DNA of 64,000 nucleotides, taken from contig NZ_JAUSZK010000001.1 in NCBI RefSeq assembly GCF_030817495.1, positions 248,001 to 312,000 of the forward strand, given 5' to 3'. The position numbers and the translations under genes are program-made. A model generated the notes under the pieces. It saw only the letters and a list, made by a program, of their open reading frames with translations. It ran no database searches and had not been told where the DNA came from. Below are positions 59,718-64,000 of this stretch, piece by piece. Numbering within the stretch: the stretch's first letter is position 1; each line of letters begins with the position of its first letter. Source of the DNA: Streptomyces sp. V3I7. GTDB taxonomy: Bacteria; Actinomycetota; Actinomycetes; Streptomycetales; Streptomycetaceae.

Positions 59718-61013
59718 ATGGCGGAGGCGAGGCAGCTGCTCGACGCTGGGGAACTGCTCGACGCGGAGGCGCTGCGGGCGCTCCAGTTGGAGCGGCTGCG
59801 CACGACGCTGCGGCACGCCTACGACAACGTGCCCTTCTACCGCCGGTCGTTCGACAAGGCCGGTCTCCGCCCCGAGGACTGCCGCTCCCTGGACGACCTG
59901 GCCCACTTCCCCTTCACTACCAAGGCCGACCTCCGCGAGAACTACCCATACGGGATGTTCGCCGTTCCGCGCGAGCGGATCCGCCGCCTCCACGCCTCCA
60001 GCGGCACCACCGGGCGCCCCACGGTCGTCGGCTACACCGACAACGACCTCTCCATGTGGGCGGACATGGTGGCCCGCGCGATCCGCGCGGCGGGCGGCCG
60101 GCCCGGCGACACGGTCCATGTGGCGTACGGCTATGGGCTGTTCACCGGTGGACTGGGCGCGCACTATGGTGCCGAACGCCTCGGCTGTACGGTCGTGCCC
60201 GCGTCCGGCGGCATGACGGCCCGGCAGGTCCAGCTGATCCAGGATCTCCGGCCGGGGATCATCATGGTCACCCCGTCGTACATGCTCACGCTGCTCGACG
60301 AGTTCGAGCGGCAGGGCGTGGATCCGCGCGGCACGTCGCTGCGCGTGGGCATCTTCGGCGCCGAGCCGTGGACGGAGGAGATGCGGCGCGAGATCGAGGA
60401 GCGGTTCGCGATCGACGCCGTCGACATCTACGGCCTGTCCGAGGTGATCGGCCCCGGTGTGGCCCAGGAGTGCGTGGAGACGAAGGACGGGCTGCACGTC
60501 TGGGAGGACCACTTCTTCCCGGAGGTCGTCGACCCGATCACGGGCGAGGTGCTCCCGGACGGCGAGGAGGGCGAGTTGGTGTTCACCTCGCTCACCAAGG
60601 AGGCCATGCCGGTCATCCGCTACCGCACCCGTGACCTGACCCGGCTGCTGCCGGGCACCGCCCGGACCTTCCGCCGGATGCAGAAGATCACCGGCCGCAG
60701 CGACGACATGGTGATCCTGCGCGGGGTCAACCTGTTCCCGACGCAGATCGAGGAGATCGTGCTGCGCACCCCGGCCGTCGCCCCGCACTTCCAGCTGCGA
60801 CTGGGCCGGGAGGGACGCCTGGACACCCTGACCGTCCGGGCCGAGGCGCGCCCCGGCGCCACACCGCAGGCACGGGCGGAGGCGGCCCGCTCCATCACCA
60901 CGGCGGTGAAGGACGGCATCGGCGTCTCGGTCACCGTCGAGATCGTGGAACCGGAGTCGCTGGAGCGGTCGGTGGGCAAGATCCGCCGGATCGTGGACCT
61001 GCGCCCGCGCTAG
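59718..61013 (+). CDS. paaK: Phenylacetate-CoA ligase family protein
   Basis: The 431-residue adenylate-forming enzyme has the start and length of PaaK: RHAYDNVPFYRRSFDKAGL, the AMP loop RLHASSGTTGRPTVVGYT, GYGLFTGGLGAHYGAERLGC, GLSEVIGPGVAQECVE and GRSDDMVILRGVNLFPTQIE. It activates phenylacetate to phenylacetyl-CoA with ATP. GAGGGAGAGG precedes the ATG at 59718. No paaABCDE or paaZ is in the window, so it may work with a pathway encoded elsewhere. A PaaR-like palindrome precedes it. Confidence 0.92.
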   Translation: MAEARQLLDAGELLDAEALRALQLERLRTTLRHAYDNVPFYRRSFDKAGLRPEDCRSLDDLAHFPFTTKADLRENYPYGMFAVPRERIRRLHASSGTTGRPTVVGYTDNDLSMWADMVARAIRAAGGRPGDTVHVAYGYGLFTGGLGAHYGAERLGCTVVPASGGMTARQVQLIQDLRPGIIMVTPSYMLTLLDEFERQGVDPRGTSLRVGIFGAEPWTEEMRREIEERFAIDAVDIYGLSEVIGPGVAQECVETKDGLHVWEDHFFPEVVDPITGEVLPDGEEGELVFTSLTKEAMPVIRYRTRDLTRLLPGTARTFRRMQKITGRSDDMVILRGVNLFPTQIEEIVLRTPAVAPHFQLRLGREGRLDTLTVRAEARPGATPQARAEAARSITTAVKDGIGVSVTVEIVEPESLERSVGKIRRIVDLRPR

Positions 61014-61020
61014 CGCCCGA

Positions 61021-61052
61021 CCGCCCGGCGGCACGCGTGTGCCGCCGGGCGG
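61021..61052. terminator. Bidirectional terminator between paaK and the LVIVD gene
   Basis: CCGCCCGGCGGCAC and GTGCCGCCGGGCGG form a perfect 14-bp stem with a four-base loop, between convergent genes. Confidence 0.9.
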
Positions 61053-61088
61053 AGAATCCCCCGGCGGCACGACGGACACCCTCGGCGA

Positions 61089-62588
61089 TCAGTCGCGGTC
61101 GTCGAAGTAGTCCGGCTGGGTCTGGACGTTGAGGCCGCTCAGCCGGACGGAGCCGGCCCGGTCGGTGCGCCGGTCGTGGATCTTCAGGACGTCGAAGCCC
61201 TTGGCGATGTCGTTCGCGTAGATGTGGCCGTTGTAGTAGTACGCGGACCAGACGCCGCCGGTCCTGAGCTCGGTCGTGGACAGCGGGCCGCGCTCGAAGT
61301 AGCCGATCTCCTTGGGCTGGGCGGAGTCGGTGAAGTCCCAGACGGAGACGCCGCCCTGATACCAGGCCTGGACCATGATGTCGCGGCCCTTGACCGGGAT
61401 GAGCGAGCCGTTGTGGGCCACGCAGTTCTCGGTGTCCGCCTGGTAGCGCGGGATCTTGAAGTAGCTGCGGAAGACCAGCCTGCGCCCGTCGCCCTTGCCG
61501 ACGATGTCGTAGATGCCGTCGGCACCGCGGTTCGGACCGACGGCCTCGTTGCAGGTGGCCGCTCCACCGCCGCCCAGCTCGTCGGTGAAGACCACCTTGT
61601 CGGCGTCCTGGTTGAAGGTGGCCGAGTGCCAGAAGGCGAAGTTGACGTCGTCACGGACCCGGTCGATGACCCGGGGGTGCTCGGGGTCCTTGATGTCCAT
61701 CAGGATGCCGTCGCCCATGCAGGCACCGGCGGCCAGCTGCCGGGAGGGCAGCACGGTGATGTCGTGGCAGCCGGTGGTCTGCGAGACCTTCCCCGGGATG
61801 CCCGGGTTGCCGCCGTCCACCGGGGGCTCCGCCGGGAACAGCACCGGGAAGCTCACGACCGCGGCCTTCTCCGGAGCCTTGCGCGGCACCTTGATGACGG
61901 AGATCCCGTCGTGCGGCGGCTGGCAGTCGGGGAACTCCGCGCGCGGCGAGTACGAGGAGACGTAGATGTAGACGTTGTCGCCCTTGGGCACCAGCGAGTG
62001 GGTGTGCGAGCCGCAGAAGGTCTCGACGGCGGCGACGTACCTCGGGTTGGCCTTGTCGCTGATGTCGAAGACCTTCATGCCCTCCCAGGACGACTTGACG
62101 GCCGCCGACTGGGGGGTGCTGTTGCAGGAGTTGTCGGTGCGCGAGGAGTCGGTGGACAGGAACAGGAGGTTCCCGGAGACCGAGATGTCGTTCTGCGAGC
62201 CCGGGCAGAGCACCTGGGCGACCGTCCTCGGCTCGCTCGGCCGGCTGATGTCGAGGATCCGGAAGCCGTCGTAGTTGCCCGCGTAGGCGTACGTGCCCTG
62301 GAACGCGAGGTCGGAGTTGGTCCCCTGGAGCGCATCCTTGGGGATGTTTGCGAGGTGTTCGATGTTGTCGCTGTGGACGATCTCGTCCTGACCCGGCAGC
62401 GCGCCGTCGGCGATGTCCGCCCGGATCCCCTTGCTCACGTCCTGGGAAACCGAGTGGGGCGCCGCCGGGCTGTCCCCCGGGTCGGGGGTGGCGAGCGCGG
62501 GTCCCGCGGCGAGCAGCATGGCGAGCAGTCCCGCCGCGGCCGCGCCGATACCGCCGGCCCGTCTGAGCCGCACCTGTGTCGTGTGCAC
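61089..62588 (-). CDS. Secreted LVIVD-repeat protein
   Basis: The 499-residue Sec-exported protein (RRAGGIGAAAAGLLAMLLAA, then GPALA) has LVIVD beta-propeller-like repeats, seen in GNYDGFRILDISRPSEPRTV, SSWEGMKVFDISDKANPRYV, CMGDGILMDIKDPEHPRVID and GGVSVWDFTDSAQPKEIGYF. The role is unknown. The GTG at 62588 follows GGGAGG by six bases. It is divergent from a DUF305 lipoprotein, and this pairing recurs in actinomycetes, which suggests a joint function at the cell surface, perhaps in metal handling. Confidence 0.85.
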   Translation of the reverse strand: MHTTQVRLRRAGGIGAAAAGLLAMLLAAGPALATPDPGDSPAAPHSVSQDVSKGIRADIADGALPGQDEIVHSDNIEHLANIPKDALQGTNSDLAFQGTYAYAGNYDGFRILDISRPSEPRTVAQVLCPGSQNDISVSGNLLFLSTDSSRTDNSCNSTPQSAAVKSSWEGMKVFDISDKANPRYVAAVETFCGSHTHSLVPKGDNVYIYVSSYSPRAEFPDCQPPHDGISVIKVPRKAPEKAAVVSFPVLFPAEPPVDGGNPGIPGKVSQTTGCHDITVLPSRQLAAGACMGDGILMDIKDPEHPRVIDRVRDDVNFAFWHSATFNQDADKVVFTDELGGGGAATCNEAVGPNRGADGIYDIVGKGDGRRLVFRSYFKIPRYQADTENCVAHNGSLIPVKGRDIMVQAWYQGGVSVWDFTDSAQPKEIGYFERGPLSTTELRTGGVWSAYYYNGHIYANDIAKGFDVLKIHDRRTDRAGSVRLSGLNVQTQPDYFDDRD

Positions 62589-62724
62589 CTGCGTCCTCCC
62601 TTGTGTCCGTTCGCGGTTGAACGGGTGTCGGACCCCAGCAGTATCGCCCTGGACATGTACATCCCAATAGATGGCAACGACTATGTAATGCGAGCTTCCA
62701 GCGGGGAGGGTGAGGGAGTTGGAG

Positions 62725-63402
62725 ATGACGATCCGTCGCAGAGCCCGTGATGTCCGGCGGTGGGCGACCGTGGTGACGGCGGCAGCGGCCGTCCTCGTCC
62801 TCGGTGCCTGCGACGGAGAGGGGCGGCAGCACACCGCGAAGGACAGCGGTCCCAGGACGGTGGTGGCACCGGGCAAGCCGGGCGAGCCCGCGAAGAAGCT
62901 GTCGGCGAACGAGGCCGCGAAGGCCGCCCGCACCGACACTCCCAACGACGCGGACGTGATGTACGCCCAGATGATGATCCAGCACCACGCCCAGGCACTG
63001 CTGATGAGCGAACTCGCCCCGAAGCAGGCGTCCGACAGCCGCGTCAAGCGCCTCGCCGGGCGCATCACCGCGTCCCAGGGTCCGGAGATGGGCGCCATGC
63101 GCGGCTGGCTCGCCCAGCACGGGGAGACGGAGCAGCCCGTCGGGCACATGCACGAGCACGGCCACGATCACGGCACGATGCCGGGCATGGCCACCGAGCA
63201 GCAGCTGGCCGAGCTGCGCGCCGCGAAGGGCAACGCCTTCGACGCCCTCTTCCTGACGCTGATGACCACCCATCACGAGGGCGCTCTCACCATGGCCGAG
63301 GACGTCCTGCGCAAGGGCCGGAACGCCCAGATCGAGGAGATGGCCACCGAGGTGATCGCGGTCCAGTCCGCCGAGATCAAACGGATGCGCGCGATGGGCT
63401 GA
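62725..63402 (+). CDS. DUF305 family lipoprotein
   Basis: The 225-residue exported lipoprotein has a twin-Arg-like start (TIRRRARDVRRW), a lipobox VLVLGAC, and the DUF305 ferritin-like repeats with paired histidines (AQMMIQHHAQALLMSELAP; TLMTTHHEGALTMAEDVLR). Between them is a His/Met-rich loop (GHMHEHGHDHGTMPGMA) that could bind copper or another metal. GGGAG precedes the ATG at 62725; a GTG at 62710 is possible. It is divergent from the LVIVD gene. Confidence 0.9.
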   Translation: MTIRRRARDVRRWATVVTAAAAVLVLGACDGEGRQHTAKDSGPRTVVAPGKPGEPAKKLSANEAAKAARTDTPNDADVMYAQMMIQHHAQALLMSELAPKQASDSRVKRLAGRITASQGPEMGAMRGWLAQHGETEQPVGHMHEHGHDHGTMPGMATEQQLAELRAAKGNAFDALFLTLMTTHHEGALTMAEDVLRKGRNAQIEEMATEVIAVQSAEIKRMRAMG

Positions 63403-63429
63403 CGGGCTCGCGAAGGGCGCCGACCGCGC

Positions 63430-64000
63430 CTACTCCTTCCCGCGGAACCGGTCCCGCAGCTCGCGCTTGAGGATCTTCCCGCTGGCGTTGCGCGGCAGCT
63501 CCTCCACGAACAGCACGCGCTTGGGCGCCTTGAAGGAGGCGAGCTTCTCCCGTGCGTGGGCGATCAGTTCGGCCTCGGTGAGCTCCCCGCGCGGGACGAC
63601 GACCGCCGTGACGGCCTCGATCCACCGCTCGTCGGGCAGGCCGATCACGGCGGCCTCGGCGACGCCCTCGTGCGTGTACAGGGCGTCCTCGACCTGCCGT
63701 GAAGCGATCAGCACACCACCGGAGTTGATGACGTCCTTCACCCGGTCGACGACCGTGAGGTAGCCGTCGGCGTCCCGCACCGCGAGGTCTCCGGAGTGGA
63801 ACCAGCCGTCGCGGAACGCCTCGGCGGTCTCCTCGGGCTTGTCCCAGTACCCCTCGCACAACTGCGGTGAGCGGTAGACGACTTCGCCGGGGGTGCCGTC
63901 GGGCACGTCGCGGCCGTCCTCGTCGACCACGCGCGCGTCCACGAACAGCACCGGGCGGCCGCAGGAGTCCAGCCGCCCCTCGTGCTCGTCCGGTCCGAGA
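63430..64000 (-). CDS. Acyl-CoA synthetase (AMP-dependent), C-terminal part
   Basis: The gene runs off the right edge; only the last 190 residues are here. Adenylate-forming family motifs are clear: [58 protein letters not shown] and the catalytic-lysine end [18 protein letters not shown]. It makes an acyl-CoA from a fatty or aromatic acid; chain preference is not visible. It is convergent with the DUF305 gene, 27 bases apart. Confidence 0.9.
   Translation of the reverse strand, partial: LGPDEHEGRLDSCGRPVLFVDARVVDEDGRDVPDGTPGEVVYRSPQLCEGYWDKPEETAEAFRDGWFHSGDLAVRDADGYLTVVDRVKDVINSGGVLIASRQVEDALYTHEGVAEAAVIGLPDERWIEAVTAVVVPRGELTEAELIAHAREKLASFKAPKRVLFVEELPRNASGKILKRELRDRFRGKE

Overview
The window reads as chromosomal DNA of a Streptomyces or a very close relative. 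GC is very high, codon third positions are almost all G or C, and GTG and TTG starts are common. Lineage hallmarks include a WhiB-family protein, a long sortase-anchored chaplin, NsdA, a DUF397 protein, 2-methylisoborneol (2-MIB) genes, a SigB/F/G-type sigma factor and a few TTA (bldA-type) codons. No tRNA, rRNA, CRISPR array, intact insertion sequence or prophage was seen.

Layout. 0-9.9 kb: end of a saccharopine-dehydrogenase-like gene, WhiB protein, DUF488 protein, a TetR/flavoprotein operon with a candidate operator, an NAD(P)-binding oxidoreductase behind a 20-bp triple repeat, a UvrB paralogue without its UVR tail divergent from a TetR gene with three shared operator-like sites, an MBL hydrolase, a universal stress protein and a UBP zinc-finger protein. 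10-20.7 kb: secreted serine hydrolase, AIM24 protein, PLP dehydratase, a membrane pseudokinase, small membrane proteins, aldo/keto reductase, VOC proteins, RNase HI with a zinc tail, and an alcohol dehydrogenase. 20.7-23.2 kb: 2-MIB synthase and GPP C-methyltransferase, preceded by what looks like the remains of the family-2B encapsulin shell gene that normally accompanies them. 23.3-36 kb: phosphotransferase, VOC protein, a SigB-type sigma factor plus a RsbW-like ATPase (both with SigB-like promoters), an FHA/ABC transporter, a two-TTA small gene, aldo/keto reductase/LysR pair, DinB protein, adenosine deaminase, a frameshifted VOC gene and a BlaI/M56 pair with two operators.

36-44 kb is partly decayed: divergent deoR and MFS remnants, an ECF sigma factor, cydAB, an SDR-DUF2867 gene, a photolyase reduced to its two ends, and a MerR/cobalamin-type (LitR-like) regulator. 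It looks like the remnant of a light/stress island. 44-64 kb: ArsR-SRPBCC fusion, stress membrane protein, acetyltransferase, chaplin, tripeptidyl-peptidase-like hydrolase with an FMN glutamate-synthase-like gene, a TTA-containing PAS/PPM phosphatase, nsdA, a phosphotransferase-fold protein, a secreted amidase, small regulators, a hydrolase, paaK, a LVIVD/DUF305 pair and the end of an acyl-CoA synthetase.

Three themes stand out. The first is gene erosion by internal deletion or frameshift (encapsulin shell, deoR/MFS, photolyase, VOC, LuxR fragment). The second is proteins that keep a fold but lack catalytic residues (pseudokinase, PPM phosphatase, ABC Walker A with Arg, a chaplin domain without cysteines). 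The third is short tandem duplications of 12-24 bp sitting on or beside stop codons. Assignments rest on reading the translated sequence and recalled family features; no database search was run.
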